Shown here piece by piece: positions 17,834-26,967 of a stretch of DNA of 64,000 nucleotides. The position numbers and the translations under genes are program-made. Numbering within the stretch: position 1 is the first letter of the stretch; every line of letters starts with the position of its first letter. The DNA comes from an uncultured Burkholderiales bacterium. GTDB taxonomy: Bacteria > Pseudomonadota > Gammaproteobacteria > Burkholderiales > Burkholderiaceae_C. Location of the stretch: contig CAIZHQ010000026.1 of assembly GCA_903932865.1 (NCBI GenBank), forward strand, positions 124,001 through 188,000, given 5' to 3'. The notes beneath the pieces are model-generated. The model was not told the DNA's origin and searched no databases. It worked only from the letters and a program-made list of their open reading frames with translations.

Positions 17834-18999
17834 GTGCGCACCGGCATGATGTGCAGGGCCTCTGGCGCGATCTGCAGCTGAACCCAGCCTCCAGAACCGA
17901 CCTGCAACCGCTGCAACAGGCGGCTGGTCAGGTTCAAAGTGATGGTTTGGCTGGGCAGGGCTTCGGGCCTGAGCGTGCACAAACTGATTTCACCCAGCGA
18001 CAAGACCTCCAGCAACTGGCAGCGCAAGCGGGTGTGGCCGGGCAGCACCGCACTGTGCACCTCGCCATCGGCCATCACGTCCACTTGTTCTCCGTTCAGC
18101 ACCCAAGTCACAGGTGTGCCGTCGTCGATCTTGTTCTTGTCGAACACCGCCAAATCCAATCCGTCGTCTGATGGTGCCGCATCGGTCCAGCGCAAACGAC
18201 CCCAGCCGGGTTTGTCCTTGAAAAAGAGTCCTTCAAAGTGGTTCTGAATGCCCACCAGCTCGGCCACCCGGGCGTTGCGCGGGCTGGCAAACACGCGGGC
18301 AGGCTCACCGGTTTGCAGGGTCTGGCCCGCGTCCACGATCACCACCCGGTCGGCCAAGCGGCGGGCTTCAGCCAGATCGTGCGTCACCAGCACCATGGGC
18401 ACCGACACCTTTTGGCGCAAGGCGGCCAACTCGCGGTACAGCGTCTGGCGTGTGGGCGCATCCACCGCTGAAAACGGCTCGTCCAACAGCAAGACGCCGG
18501 GTAAAGCCTGGGGTGTTAAGCCGGGGTCCGCTGTTGGCCTGGGCATGACGCGCACCAAGGCCCGCGCCAACGCCACGCGCTGCTGCTGACCGCCAGACAG
18601 TTGTGAGGGCCTGCGGTGGCTGAGCGCTGCCAGCCCCAAGCGGTCGAGCAAAGTCTGCACATCCACGCCCGACCAGCCCGGCCCAGCGGCCAAAGCCACA
18701 TTGGCCTGCGCCGTCATGTGCGGAAACAAGGCGTATTGCTGGAACACCAAGCCTGCCCGGCGCGCTTGCGGGCTCAGCTGCACGCCCGCCGCCGTGTCCA
18801 GCCAGGCCTGGCCCGTCACCCGAATATGGCCTTGCACATCGGCGGGTGTCCACAGCCCAGCGATGGCGCGCAGCATGCTGGTCTTGCCGCTGCCAGACGG
18901 CCCAACGAGCGCCACCAATTCGCCCGCGCCACAGTCAAATTCGGCTTCCAGCCGGATTGGGCTGGCAGAGCGCAAATGCACTTGCAAGCCAGTCATCAA
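17827..18999 (-). CDS. modC: Molybdate ABC transporter ATP-binding protein
   Basis: The 390-residue protein has Walker A GPSGSGKT (33-40), signature LSGGQQQR (134-141) and Walker B LLDEPFSAVD (171-180), then a C-terminal extension from about 290 with TOBE-like strands (LLEVLSLGEISLCTLR) typical of ModC, which sense oxyanion. An extra stretch of about 18 residues (VMPRPTADPGLTPQALP) separates signature and Walker B. Its start overlaps the modB stop by 4 bases. It powers molybdate, and perhaps tungstate, uptake. Confidence 0.88.
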   Translation of the reverse strand: MMTGLQVHLRSASPIRLEAEFDCGAGELVALVGPSGSGKTSMLRAIAGLWTPADVQGHIRVTGQAWLDTAAGVQLSPQARRAGLVFQQYALFPHMTAQANVALAAGPGWSGVDVQTLLDRLGLAALSHRRPSQLSGGQQQRVALARALVRVMPRPTADPGLTPQALPGVLLLDEPFSAVDAPTRQTLYRELAALRQKVSVPMVLVTHDLAEARRLADRVVIVDAGQTLQTGEPARVFASPRNARVAELVGIQNHFEGLFFKDKPGWGRLRWTDAAPSDDGLDLAVFDKNKIDDGTPVTWVLNGEQVDVMADGEVHSAVLPGHTRLRCQLLEVLSLGEISLCTLRPEALPSQTITLNLTSRLLQRLQVGSGGWVQLQIAPEALHIMPVRTK

Positions 19000-19673
19000 C
19001 GCTCCTGCAGGGCGCGACCACGCTGGCCCACCCGGTCAAACGCCAACACCAGGCTGAGCGCCAGCAAGGAGATGCCCACCAGCGCCAGCGCCATGACATG
19101 GGCCGACTGTAAATCCATGCCCTGCACTTTGTCGTAGAGCGATACCGACAAGGTGCGCGTCTCGCCCTCGATGTTGCCGCCGACCATGAGCACCACGCCA
19201 AACTCTCCCAGCGTGTGCGCCACCGTGAGCGCCATACCGGCCAGCAAACCGGGCCAGGCCAGCGGCAACTCGATGCGCCAAAAAGTTTGCCAGGTCGACA
19301 GGCCCGACACCCAGGCCGCCTCGCGCAGGCTGTGCGGTACCGCAGCAAAGGCGCGTTGAATCGGTTGCACCATGAAGGGCAGGTTGACCAGCACGCTCAC
19401 CAGCAGCAAGCCTTCCAGCGTGAACACCAGCCGGATGCCCGAGGCCGCCAGCCACGCACCCAAGGCACTGCCTTGGCCAAAGGCCACCAAAAAGTAAAAG
19501 CCGATCACGGTGGGTGGCAGCAGCAAGGGCAAAAGCAACAATGCCTCGACCACGGGCCGCCCGGCCCAGGCGGTCACGGCCAGCCAACGGGCCAGCGCCA
19601 GACCCACCGGCAGCAACGCCAAGGTGGTCAGAGCAGCCAAGGTCAGCGAAACGTGAAGGGCAGACCAATCCAT
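18996..19673 (-). CDS. modB: Molybdate ABC transporter permease
   Basis: The 225-residue inner-membrane protein has five or six helices and the ModB hallmarks LLLPLLLPPTVIGFYFL and REAAWVSGLSTWQTFWRI (the EAA loop), followed by LGEFGVVLMVGGN, which is highly conserved in ModB. It lies between modA and modC and overlaps modC by 4 bases. It forms the homodimeric channel of the molybdate importer. Confidence 0.92.
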   Translation of the reverse strand: MDWSALHVSLTLAALTTLALLPVGLALARWLAVTAWAGRPVVEALLLLPLLLPPTVIGFYFLVAFGQGSALGAWLAASGIRLVFTLEGLLLVSVLVNLPFMVQPIQRAFAAVPHSLREAAWVSGLSTWQTFWRIELPLAWPGLLAGMALTVAHTLGEFGVVLMVGGNIEGETRTLSVSLYDKVQGMDLQSAHVMALALVGISLLALSLVLAFDRVGQRGRALQER

Positions 19674-19721
19674 GGTGTGGGTTGTGAAGGCTGGGTTGAA
19701 ATGTGGCGAGGGTGGGCTGGA

Positions 19722-20546
19722 TTATTGCGGCAAGGCGTAGCCGTGCCGCACAAAGACCGCTTGGGCTGTCGAGCTGAGCAAAAACCGGTGCCAGTCTGCC
19801 GCCGCCGCACCCACGCCCTTGAGCAGCACCATGCGCTGGTGCAGAGGGGCGTGCAAGTCGGTGGACAAGGGCAAGACCTGCAAGCTCTGGACGATTTCGG
19901 GGGCTTGGGCGAGGGCCAAAGCCGTGATGCCCACTTGCGCCGCGCCCGTGGCCACAAACTGGGTGGCCTGACCGATGTTGTCGCCCAGCACTTTCTGATG
20001 TGCAGGCAACGACCCGACGCCTGAACGCTGCAAAGCCTCAACGGCCGCCACACCATACGGGGCCAGCGCCGGGTTGGCGATGGCGAATTTGTCGCTTGGC
20101 TTCATGGCACGAACGACCGCCGCCAAGCCTTGGGCCAGCGGCAGTGCTGAATTTTTAGGCACGATCAGCGCCAGTCGGCCCATGGCATAACGCTGCCCGG
20201 CGTCCACCGTGCGTCCGGCTTTGTCCAACTCGGCCACCCAGGCTTCATCGGCGGAGATGAATTGCTCAACCGGCAAGCCCTGCAAAATCTGCCGCGCCAA
20301 GTTGCCCGAAGCGCCCAAATTCACATCGACCTGGATCCCAGTTTGTTGCCTGTATTGATTTGCCAAGTCAGCCAGCACAAACTTCAGGTTGCTGGCTGCG
20401 GCAATTTTGACCCGTGTTGGGCTTTGTGCATGGGCCAGACAAGGCCCGGCCACAGGCGCCGCCAAGGCCGCTTTCAGCCACAAACGCCTCTGTGGCTGGA
20501 AGCCGGAACACCCAGCGCCCGGCATAACGTCATGCTTCTTTTGCAT
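19722..20546 (-). CDS. modA: Molybdate-binding periplasmic protein
   Basis: The mature part shows the ModA pattern: VKIAAASNLKFVLADLA, then NLGASGNLARQI and FISADEAWVAELDKAG, which build the oxyanion pocket. A positively charged segment PQRRLWLKAALAAPVAG serves as signal peptide. The start is uncertain: ATG at 20546 or 20525, or GTG at 20582, none with a strong ribosome site. It is the first gene of modABC, 48 bases ahead of modB. No ModE gene or clear ModE box is visible nearby. Confidence 0.88.
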   Translation of the reverse strand: MQKKHDVMPGAGCSGFQPQRRLWLKAALAAPVAGPCLAHAQSPTRVKIAAASNLKFVLADLANQYRQQTGIQVDVNLGASGNLARQILQGLPVEQFISADEAWVAELDKAGRTVDAGQRYAMGRLALIVPKNSALPLAQGLAAVVRAMKPSDKFAIANPALAPYGVAAVEALQRSGVGSLPAHQKVLGDNIGQATQFVATGAAQVGITALALAQAPEIVQSLQVLPLSTDLHAPLHQRMVLLKGVGAAAADWHRFLLSSTAQAVFVRHGYALPQ

Positions 20547-20683
20547 AGTTTTAAAGAGGTTTTCAGCTTGGCCAACAGGCACGAAACAAGCAGTCTCCCT
20601 AAAATCGAGGCCCGCTGGTTACAACGCCGTGACATCCGCTTTTTGAAGCGGCCAATGCCTTCAGTATCTCAGCACCCGAGCCG

Positions 20684-20719
20684 TTTTTTCAAAGCCCCTG
20701 CGCAGAGGTTTTGAAAAAG
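20684..20719. promoter_or_regulatory. 36-bp palindrome in the pckG leader
   Basis: TTTTTTCAAAGCCCCTGC (20684-20701) and GCAGAGGTTTTGAAAAAG (20702-20719) form a dyad with 15 of 18 positions matching and no loop spacer. A CGATTTTT run follows, and the pckG ATG is 27 bases downstream. It could be an operator or a terminator-like leader hairpin. Confidence 0.55.
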
Positions 20720-20745
20720 CGATTTTTAAACTTGGAGCATTTCCC

Positions 20746-22635
20746 ATGAACTCACCCGTGATGCAGGGCCTGAACCTCAATACGCCCAATTACGTCAAAA
20801 ACGCCAAACTGATCGCCTGGGTAGCCGAAATGGCCGCACTGTGCAAGCCCGCCAACATTCACTGGTGCGACGGCTCTCAAGAAGAATACGACCGCTTGTG
20901 CGCTGAACTGGTCGCTGCGGGCACCTTCAAAAAGCTCAACCCGGCCAAACGCGCCAACTCGTTCCTGGCCTGCTCCGATCCTTCGGATGTGGCCCGCGTG
21001 GAAGACCGCACCTACATCTGCTCGGCCAAAAAAGAAGACGCAGGCCCCACCAACAACTGGATGGAACCTGCGCAGATGCGCGCCACCCTGAACCCGCTGT
21101 TTGACGGTTGCATGACGGGTCGCACGATGTACGTGGTGCCGTTCTCGATGGGCCCTTTGGGCTCGCACATCAGCCACATCGGCATTGAGCTGAGCGACAG
21201 CGCTTACGTGGTCGTAAACCAGAAGATCATGACCCGCATGGGCAAAGCGGTGTTCGACGTGCTGGGCACCGATGGTGAATTTGTGCCGTGCATGCATACC
21301 GTGGGCGCGCCTTTGGCTGCTGGTGAAAAAGACAAAACCTCTTGGCCTTGCAACCCCAGTACCAAATACATCGTGCACTACCCCGAGACCCGCGAGATCT
21401 GGTCTTACGGTTCGGGCTACGGCGGCAACGCGCTGCTGGGCAAGAAGTGCTTTGCGCTGCGCATCGCCTCCAACATGGGCAAACAAGCGGCCAACGGCCC
21501 CTCTGGCGGCCAAGGCTGGTTGGCCGAGCACATGCTCATCTTGGGCGTGACCAACCCCGCAGGCAAGAAATACCATGTTGCAGCCGCTTTCCCCAGCGCC
21601 TGCGGCAAAACCAACTTCTCGATGCTGGTGCCGCCCGCTGCGTTTGACGGCTGGAAAGTCACCACCATCGGTGACGACATCGCTTGGGTCAAGCCGCACA
21701 CCGACGGCAAGATGTACGCCATCAACCCCGAAGCCGGTTACTTTGGCGTGGCCCCCGGCACCAACATGAAGACCAACCCCAACTGCATGCTGAGCCTGCA
21801 CAAGGACGTGATCTTCACCAACGTGGCCCTGACGGACGACGGTGACGTGTGGTGGGAAGGCATGGAAAAAGACACCGGCAAATTGCCCGATCACCTGATC
21901 GACTGGCAAGGCCAGGACTGGACCCCCCAGATCGCCAAAGAGACCGGCGCCAAAGCCGCTCACCCCAACGCCCGCTTCACCGTGGCTGCGACCAACAACC
22001 CTGCACTGGACCCCGCTTGGGACGACGCTGCAGGCGTGCCGATCGACGCCTTCATGTTCGGTGGCCGCCGCTCGACCACTGTGCCTCTGGTCACCGAAGC
22101 GCGCAGCTGGACCGAGGGCGTGTACATGGCCGCCACCATGGGGTCAGAAACCACCGCCGCCGCCTTTGGCGCGCAAGGCGTGGTGCGCCGCGATCCGTTT
22201 GCCATGCTGCCGTTTTGCGGCTACAACATGAGCGACTACTTCCAGCACTGGCTCGACACCGGCGCCAAAGCCCAGGCCGCTGGCCATAAGCTGCCCGCCA
22301 TGTACTGCGTGAACTGGTTCCGCAAGGGCGAAAACGGCTCGTTTGTGTGGCCCGGCTACGGTGACAACATGCGCGTGCTCAAGTGGATGATCGACCGTCT
22401 GGAGGGCAGTGCCCAGGGCGAAGAGACCATGTTCGGCATCGTGCCCACTTACAGCGAAATCAACTGGAACGGCATCTCGTTCAGCGCCGAGCAATTCAAG
22501 GCCGTCACCAGCATCGACAAAGCCGCCTGGCAAGCCGAGTTCAAACTGCACGACGAACACTTTGCGCAGCTAAGCTACCACCTGCCCCAGGCCTTGCTGG
22601 ACACCAAAGCGGCACTTCAATCGCGTCTGGCTTAA
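20746..22635 (+). CDS. pckG: Phosphoenolpyruvate carboxykinase (GTP)
   Basis: The 629-residue protein is full length for the GTP-dependent class. Its diagnostic P-loop is [13 protein letters not shown] (around residues 279-291). The substrate-binding block [20 protein letters not shown] and the later segments [12 protein letters not shown] and [21 protein letters not shown] are also typical. It converts oxaloacetate to PEP for gluconeogenesis in the cytosol, which fits an organism living on organic acids. GGAG precedes the start. A long palindrome sits in the leader and a terminator follows. Confidence 0.96.
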   Translation: MNSPVMQGLNLNTPNYVKNAKLIAWVAEMAALCKPANIHWCDGSQEEYDRLCAELVAAGTFKKLNPAKRANSFLACSDPSDVARVEDRTYICSAKKEDAGPTNNWMEPAQMRATLNPLFDGCMTGRTMYVVPFSMGPLGSHISHIGIELSDSAYVVVNQKIMTRMGKAVFDVLGTDGEFVPCMHTVGAPLAAGEKDKTSWPCNPSTKYIVHYPETREIWSYGSGYGGNALLGKKCFALRIASNMGKQAANGPSGGQGWLAEHMLILGVTNPAGKKYHVAAAFPSACGKTNFSMLVPPAAFDGWKVTTIGDDIAWVKPHTDGKMYAINPEAGYFGVAPGTNMKTNPNCMLSLHKDVIFTNVALTDDGDVWWEGMEKDTGKLPDHLIDWQGQDWTPQIAKETGAKAAHPNARFTVAATNNPALDPAWDDAAGVPIDAFMFGGRRSTTVPLVTEARSWTEGVYMAATMGSETTAAAFGAQGVVRRDPFAMLPFCGYNMSDYFQHWLDTGAKAQAAGHKLPAMYCVNWFRKGENGSFVWPGYGDNMRVLKWMIDRLEGSAQGEETMFGIVPTYSEINWNGISFSAEQFKAVTSIDKAAWQAEFKLHDEHFAQLSYHLPQALLDTKAALQSRLA

Positions 22636-22676
22636 AAATCAGGTTCTGCGCCCATCGGGCGTCTGAGCCTCCAACC

Positions 22677-22709
22677 GCCCCGGCCACCGCAAACCGGGGC
22701 AGTTTTTTT
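22677..22709 (+). terminator. Rho-independent terminator after pckG
   Basis: GCCCCGG (22677-22683) pairs with CCGGGGC (22694-22700) around a 10-base loop and is followed by AG and seven T. It ends the pckG transcript. Confidence 0.85.
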
Positions 22710-22728
22710 GGCCTGCACAATCGGTGCC

Positions 22729-23637
22729 ATGTCTTTGTTGAACACACCTGAATCCCGCATCCACATCGCCTCGTGGTTGATGTGGGTGACACCGGCCTTG
22801 TGGTCGGTCAATTACGTCGTGGCACGCAGCGCAATCGGCGTGGTGGAACCCCACATGCTGGCCTTGGGGCGCTGGGCTTTGGCGGGGGCGATCCTGGCTT
22901 TTTTGGCGCGCAGCGAACTTTGGCGTGAGCGGCACAGCACGCTGCGCGATGCGGGTCGTTACTTGGCGTTGGGGGCCTTGGGCATGTTGGTGTGTGGGGC
23001 CTGGGTTTACCAAGGGGCACAAACCACCTCGGCCATGAACATTGCGCTCATTTACGCAGCCTCACCCGTGATCATCGCCGTGGCCGCTGTGTGGTGGCTG
23101 GGTGAGCGGTTTTCGGTGCGCCAAGGTGTGGGCGTGGTGATCGCCATGGCGGGCGTGCTCCATGTGGTGGTCAAAGGTCAGTGGCTGGCCTTAGGCCAGG
23201 TGCAATGGGTCGCCGGTGACGGCTGGATCGTGCTGGCCATGGTGTCTTGGGCTGGTTACGCCTTGCTGCAAAAAAAGTGGCCCACACCGCTGGGCTCCAC
23301 GGCGCGTTTGGCTGCAATCTGCATGGGCGGCATGCTGGTGTTGCTGCCCTTTGCCGCGTGGGAATTCCTTCAAGCCGACACACCCGCGTGGACCTCGCAG
23401 GCCACGCTGCTGGTGGTGGCTGCTGGTTTGTTACCGGGTATTGGGGCGTATTGGGCTTATGGCTTTTGCCAAAAGGTGTTGGGCGCCAGCCGCGTCGCCG
23501 CCAGTTTGTACCTGGGGCCTTTGTATGGGGGCTTGGCCGCTTGGCTGGTGCTGGGTGAAGCCATGGGCTGGCACCACCTGATGGGCGCGGCGTTGATCTT
23601 GCCCGGTATTTATCTGGCGTCTCGCCCCTCGGCTTGA
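22729..23637 (+). CDS. EamA/DMT-family transporter
   Basis: This 302-residue protein has ten helices in two EamA repeats. The first opens with WLMWVTPALWSVNYVVARSA and the second with GWIVLAMVSWAGYALLQKKW, and the conserved end LGPLYGGLAAWLVLGEAMG is present. It probably exports a metabolite. The ATG at 22729 is preferred over a TTG at 22708 that lies inside the pckG terminator. It is convergent with the small membrane protein gene at 23736. Confidence 0.85.
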   Translation: MSLLNTPESRIHIASWLMWVTPALWSVNYVVARSAIGVVEPHMLALGRWALAGAILAFLARSELWRERHSTLRDAGRYLALGALGMLVCGAWVYQGAQTTSAMNIALIYAASPVIIAVAAVWWLGERFSVRQGVGVVIAMAGVLHVVVKGQWLALGQVQWVAGDGWIVLAMVSWAGYALLQKKWPTPLGSTARLAAICMGGMLVLLPFAAWEFLQADTPAWTSQATLLVVAAGLLPGIGAYWAYGFCQKVLGASRVAASLYLGPLYGGLAAWLVLGEAMGWHHLMGAALILPGIYLASRPSA

Positions 23638-23669
23638 AGCGGCCAACGGGGCCCACCAACTTGCGCAAG

Positions 23670-23695
23670 AAAAAAAGGCCTCCGCAAGGAGGCCT
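23670..23695 (-). terminator. Terminator for the minus-strand membrane protein gene
   Basis: AGGCCTCC-GCAA-GGAGGCCT (23676-23695) is a perfect 8-bp stem; a run of A on the plus strand (23670-23676) gives the T-run on the minus strand, 40 bases past the stop of the gene at 23736. Confidence 0.85.
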
Positions 23696-23735
23696 ATGAT
23701 CGTGTGGGTCACCTCAGGACACCGGTGATAGGACT

Positions 23736-24206
23736 TCAGATGTAGTAATTGCGGTCGCGCACCAGTCGGGCGACACGCCGGGTCATCAGGTTTTCCAGGT
23801 CACGGACCGGGCCTGTGTCTTCGCTGGCACGGTCCATGGCCACTTGCAGCTCGCGCATCAATCGTGGATCGGACTGGGCCATGGACCACAAACGCTCGTC
23901 GGCGCGGCTGCGGGCCACATGGGCCGACCAGGCATCTAAACCGGTCATCAGGTTTTGCGCCAAGTGGCGCGTCAGGCCGCGCAGCACCCAAATGGCCAGC
24001 ACGGCCACAGCCCAAAGCGCCAGCCAGGCGGCCACCACATGGGATGCGGCCCAGCTGTCGATCAGCTGATCGACGCCGACGACCAGTGCGGCCACACCTG
24101 CGGCGAGCAACAGGTTCGCCAGGGTTTTGCTGGAGGTGCTGGTGGCGGTGAGTGCCGCAGAGACGACGGGCATGTTGCCCAATATAGATTTGGCGGTGGT
24201 GTTCAT
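23736..24206 (-). CDS. Small two-helix membrane protein of unknown function
   Basis: The 156-residue protein starts at MNTTAKSILGNM, with AGGGA upstream. Two membrane segments (LANLLLAAGVAALVVGVDQLI and VVAAWLALWAVAVLAIWVL) are followed by a soluble charged tail with helical character (LMRELQVAMDRASE) ending in RRVARLVRDRNYYI. I do not recognise the family. The gene stands alone, divergent from a LysR gene across an AT-rich 145-bp gap, and has its own terminator. Confidence 0.72.
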   Translation of the reverse strand: MNTTAKSILGNMPVVSAALTATSTSSKTLANLLLAAGVAALVVGVDQLIDSWAASHVVAAWLALWAVAVLAIWVLRGLTRHLAQNLMTGLDAWSAHVARSRADERLWSMAQSDPRLMRELQVAMDRASEDTGPVRDLENLMTRRVARLVRDRNYYI

Positions 24207-24351
24207 GTGGTGTTCCCTTGGTTCGATTTTGTTTTCTTTAGAAATCCAAATCAACAAAACCATTCACCAAATCATAGGGTTTTTACCAATGTCGTTCAAC
24301 TTTATCTTCTTAATGGCCTTCATTCATAATGGTGATAGTTAAATACTGCCC
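24207..24351. promoter_or_regulatory. AT-rich divergent promoter region
   Basis: This 145-bp gap between two divergent genes is far richer in A and T than its surroundings, as expected for overlapping promoters of the LysR gene and the small membrane protein gene. No single -35/-10 pair or operator stands out. Confidence 0.4.
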
Positions 24352-25374
24352 ATGCCCTCCCCCATCCCGTCCTCTTTTCGCACCCTCGACCTGAATTTGC
24401 TGCGGGTGTTTGACGAAGTCATGGCTGAGCGCAGCCTGACCCGGGCCGCGCACAACCTGGCGCTGACCCAACCAGCCGTGAGCAATGCCTTGCGCCGGTT
24501 GCGCGAGGCCTTGGGCGATGAATTGGTGCGCCGCCACGGCCACGGCATCAAGCCCACGCCCCGGGCGCAGGCCTTGTGGCCCAGCGTGCGCGAGGCCCTG
24601 CGCCAATTGCAGGCGGCCATCGTGCCCAGTGCTTTCGAGCCGCAGCAGGCGAACAGCACCTTTGTGCTGGCCATGGCGGACGCCACCGCCGCCGAACTCA
24701 TGGGTGGGCTGGCCCGACAGTTGGAGCGGCAGGCCCCCGGCGTGTCCTTGCGGGTGCTGCCCCTGACCACGCGCGACCCGCGCAAGTTGCTCAGCGAAGA
24801 CAGCGCCGACATCGCCTTGGGTTACTTTCCGGCGGTGCTGGCCGATCTGACGGCACGCGCCCAATCGGGTGAAGCCATTCCCTTTGAGCACCAGCGCCTG
24901 TATTCGGGCGAATACGTGTGCGTGATGCGCAAGGGTCATCCGCTGGCCAAGCGGCCCATCAGCCTTGAAGCCTATTGCGCGGCCCGGCACTTGCTGGTCA
25001 GCTTCTCCGGGCGTGCCTATGGTTTTGTGGACGAAGCCCTGGCCACCATCGGGCAGCAAAGGCGCATTGTGCTCACGGTGAACCAGTTTTTCACAGCGGG
25101 GCGGGTGGTGGTGAACTCCGACTTGCTCACGGTGCTGCCGCGCCACTTTGTGCCCACCACCGGCATGGCCCATGAACTGGCGCTGCACGCGCTGCCCTTT
25201 GACGTACCGCCCGTGCAAGTGCATGCACTGTGGCACCGCAAACGCCAACAAGACAGCCCGCACCAATGGCTGCGCACACAACTGCAACAAGTGGCACAGC
25301 AAGCATTTGACCGCCATACGCCGACCACCGCTATGACGACCACCGATAAGCCGGCCATCGACACCGCAACATGA
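24352..25374 (+). CDS. LysR-family transcription regulator
   Basis: The 340-residue regulator has the LysR helix-turn-helix at residues about 15-70 (LRVFDEVMAERSLTRAAHNL, then QPAVSNALRRLREAL) and a periplasmic-binding-like effector domain. The C-terminus has an extra threonine-rich tail (TTAMTTTDKPAIDTAT) that may be dispensable. The last 4 bases overlap the phosphoesterase start. No target operon is obvious; the divergent membrane protein gene is the natural candidate. Confidence 0.87.
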   Translation: MPSPIPSSFRTLDLNLLRVFDEVMAERSLTRAAHNLALTQPAVSNALRRLREALGDELVRRHGHGIKPTPRAQALWPSVREALRQLQAAIVPSAFEPQQANSTFVLAMADATAAELMGGLARQLERQAPGVSLRVLPLTTRDPRKLLSEDSADIALGYFPAVLADLTARAQSGEAIPFEHQRLYSGEYVCVMRKGHPLAKRPISLEAYCAARHLLVSFSGRAYGFVDEALATIGQQRRIVLTVNQFFTAGRVVVNSDLLTVLPRHFVPTTGMAHELALHALPFDVPPVQVHALWHRKRQQDSPHQWLRTQLQQVAQQAFDRHTPTTAMTTTDKPAIDTAT

Positions 25375-26279
25375 ACATCCAACTCCTATCCGACCTGCAC
25401 CTGGAGACCAACCCCGACTTCATGCCCAGCCCGGCCCCGGGTGCCGATGTGCTGGTGCTCGCGGGCGACATTGGCTCTTACCAAGCGGGCTCGGCTCTCG
25501 CCAGCGCAGGCGACGGCGACGGCGACTTTGGCTTGGCGCGGTTTTCGCCGCTGCAAGGCTGGCCCACGCCCGTGCTGTTTGTGCCCGGCAACCACGAGTA
25601 CGACGGGCTGGACTTTGACCAGGCCCACGCCCGGTTGCGCCAAACCTGCGAGCGGCTGGGCATCACCTGGCTGGAGCGCGAAGTGCGGCAACTGGGCGGT
25701 GTGCGCTTTGTGGGCACCACGCTGTGGACCGACTTTGATGCGCTGGGGCCGCTGGCCGGGCAGCCCATTCCCGACCCACTGACCGACAAAATCCCGGTGC
25801 ACTTCAGCCACCCCAACAGCCAGTACACGCGCCAACTCAAGTCCCGCGACAAGGCCTTTCGCGCCGCCAACTATTACCTGCGCAAAACCCTGACCACGCG
25901 CCAAGGTGAGCCCTGGCTGGCCGAGGGCCTTCGCGAGCAAGCCTTGCAATGCCAGGATTGGCTGAGCGCTGCGTTGAGCGTGCCTTTTGCGGGTCCAACC
26001 GTGGTGGTCACCCACTTTGCGCCCAGCCTTAGCAGCGCCGACCCGCGCTATGGTCGGGTGCCAGGTACGGCGGGGTTTTGCAACGCGCTCGACCACTTGT
26101 TGCCCCACGCTCAGCTTTGGCTGCACGGCCATTTGCATTGCCCCAGCGACTACACCCAAAACGGCTGCCGCGTGGTGGCCAATCCGCTGGGTTATGCGCG
26201 CAAAAACGAACAAGGGCTTTTCAAGCCGCAATGCCTGCTGGAGGTCCGGGGCGCAAGCGTCCGCGCTGCCCCCACGTGA
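25371..26279 (+). CDS. Calcineurin-like metallophosphoesterase
   Basis: The 302-residue protein has all metal-binding motifs of the family: SDLHLE (D-x-H) at the N-terminus, AGDIGS, GNHEYDG, a later VVTHFAPS and HGHLHCPSDY. It is a cytosolic dinuclear phosphoesterase; the substrate (nucleotide, phosphodiester or protein phosphate) cannot be inferred. An ATGA overlap couples it to the LysR gene before it. Confidence 0.85.
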   Translation: MNIQLLSDLHLETNPDFMPSPAPGADVLVLAGDIGSYQAGSALASAGDGDGDFGLARFSPLQGWPTPVLFVPGNHEYDGLDFDQAHARLRQTCERLGITWLEREVRQLGGVRFVGTTLWTDFDALGPLAGQPIPDPLTDKIPVHFSHPNSQYTRQLKSRDKAFRAANYYLRKTLTTRQGEPWLAEGLREQALQCQDWLSAALSVPFAGPTVVVTHFAPSLSSADPRYGRVPGTAGFCNALDHLLPHAQLWLHGHLHCPSDYTQNGCRVVANPLGYARKNEQGLFKPQCLLEVRGASVRAAPT

Positions 26280-26303
26280 CGGCACACACCACCTTCTGAT
26301 TTC

Positions 26304-26345
26304 ATGACCCAGGTCAAGAACTCATGGCCCTGCACGGCTTAGAGT
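26304..26345 (+). promoter_or_regulatory. Candidate FNR/Anr-dependent promoter of the universal stress gene
   Basis: ATGAC-CCAG-GTCAA (26304-26317) matches the FNR box TTGAT-N4-ATCAA in half-site pattern. A TAGAGT -10-like box at 26340-26345 places the start near 26352, so the box is centred at about -41.5, the class II activator position. Universal stress genes in related bacteria are often under oxygen-responsive control. Confidence 0.5.
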
Positions 26346-26378
26346 GAAGACTTGTTTGATCCGCAACAGGAGACCCTC

Positions 26379-26800
26379 ATGAAAATCTTATTGGCCGTTG
26401 ATGGCAGTAAATTCACCAAAAAAATGCTGGCCTACTGACCACGCACGAAGAACTTTTCGGCGCCCACAACCGCTTCACCTTGCTGACGGTCAGCCCCCAA
26501 CTGCCCCCCCGCGCACGCGCTGCCGTGGGCAAAGAGATGGTCGACAGCTACCACCGTGACGAAGCCGAAAAAGTGCTCAGCCCGGTCACCCAGTTTTTGC
26601 TGCGCCACGGCATTGACGCCAAGACCATGGCCAAAGTGGGCCATGCGGGTGAAACCATTTCCAAGACCGCCGACAGTGGCAAATTTGACTTGCTGGTCAT
26701 GGGCTCGCACGGCCATGGCACCTTGGGTAACCTGGTCATGGGTTCGGTCGCCACGCAGGTGCTGGCGCACTGCAAAGTGCCTGTGCTGCTGGTGCGCTGA
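26379..26800 (+). pseudogene. Universal stress protein (UspA family), frameshifted
   Basis: A good start (AGGAGA, then ATG at 26379) encodes MKILLAVDGSKFTKKMLAY and then meets a stop at 26436. Reading continues in the -1 frame from the last base of the TAC codon as LTTHEELFGAHNRFTLLTV and runs to 26800, ending with the family's ATP loop GSHGHGTLGNLVMGS. Adding one C after TAC would restore a normal 140-residue protein. Either the gene is inactivated in this strain or the base was lost in sequencing; the rest is free of decay, which favours a recent or artefactual change. Confidence 0.85.
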
Positions 26801-26895
26801 AGACCTTGGGTTAGCCGGCAGGTCCGGCCACTGGTTCGACGAGCTTACACTCTTGGGTATAACTTCAGAGAATACCAATGCCCTTGCAATTTCAA

Positions 26896-26924
26896 TTCAT
26901 TGGAGAGACTCCTGCCCTTATATT
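26896..26924 (+). promoter_or_regulatory. Possible sigma-70 promoter of the dioxygenase operon
   Basis: TTCATT (26896-26901) and TATATT (26919-26924) are spaced by 17 bases, and AAGGAG with the ATG at 26968 lies downstream. The -10 box is good and the -35 box weak, as expected for an activated promoter. Confidence 0.4.
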
Positions 26925-26967
26925 GAAGGGCTTGCTGCTTGTGCAGCACCACAAGGAGTTATAGGTC

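Noticed and set aside
20547..20745. ModE operator upstream of modA
   Set aside because: No sequence close to the known ModE dyad is visible; the palindromes here lie nearer to pckG.
26878..26964. A 28-codon frame (MPLQFQFIGETPALILK...) ahead of the dioxygenase gene
   Set aside because: The probable promoter (-10 at 26919-26924) lies inside it and it has no ribosome site, so it is unlikely to be translated.
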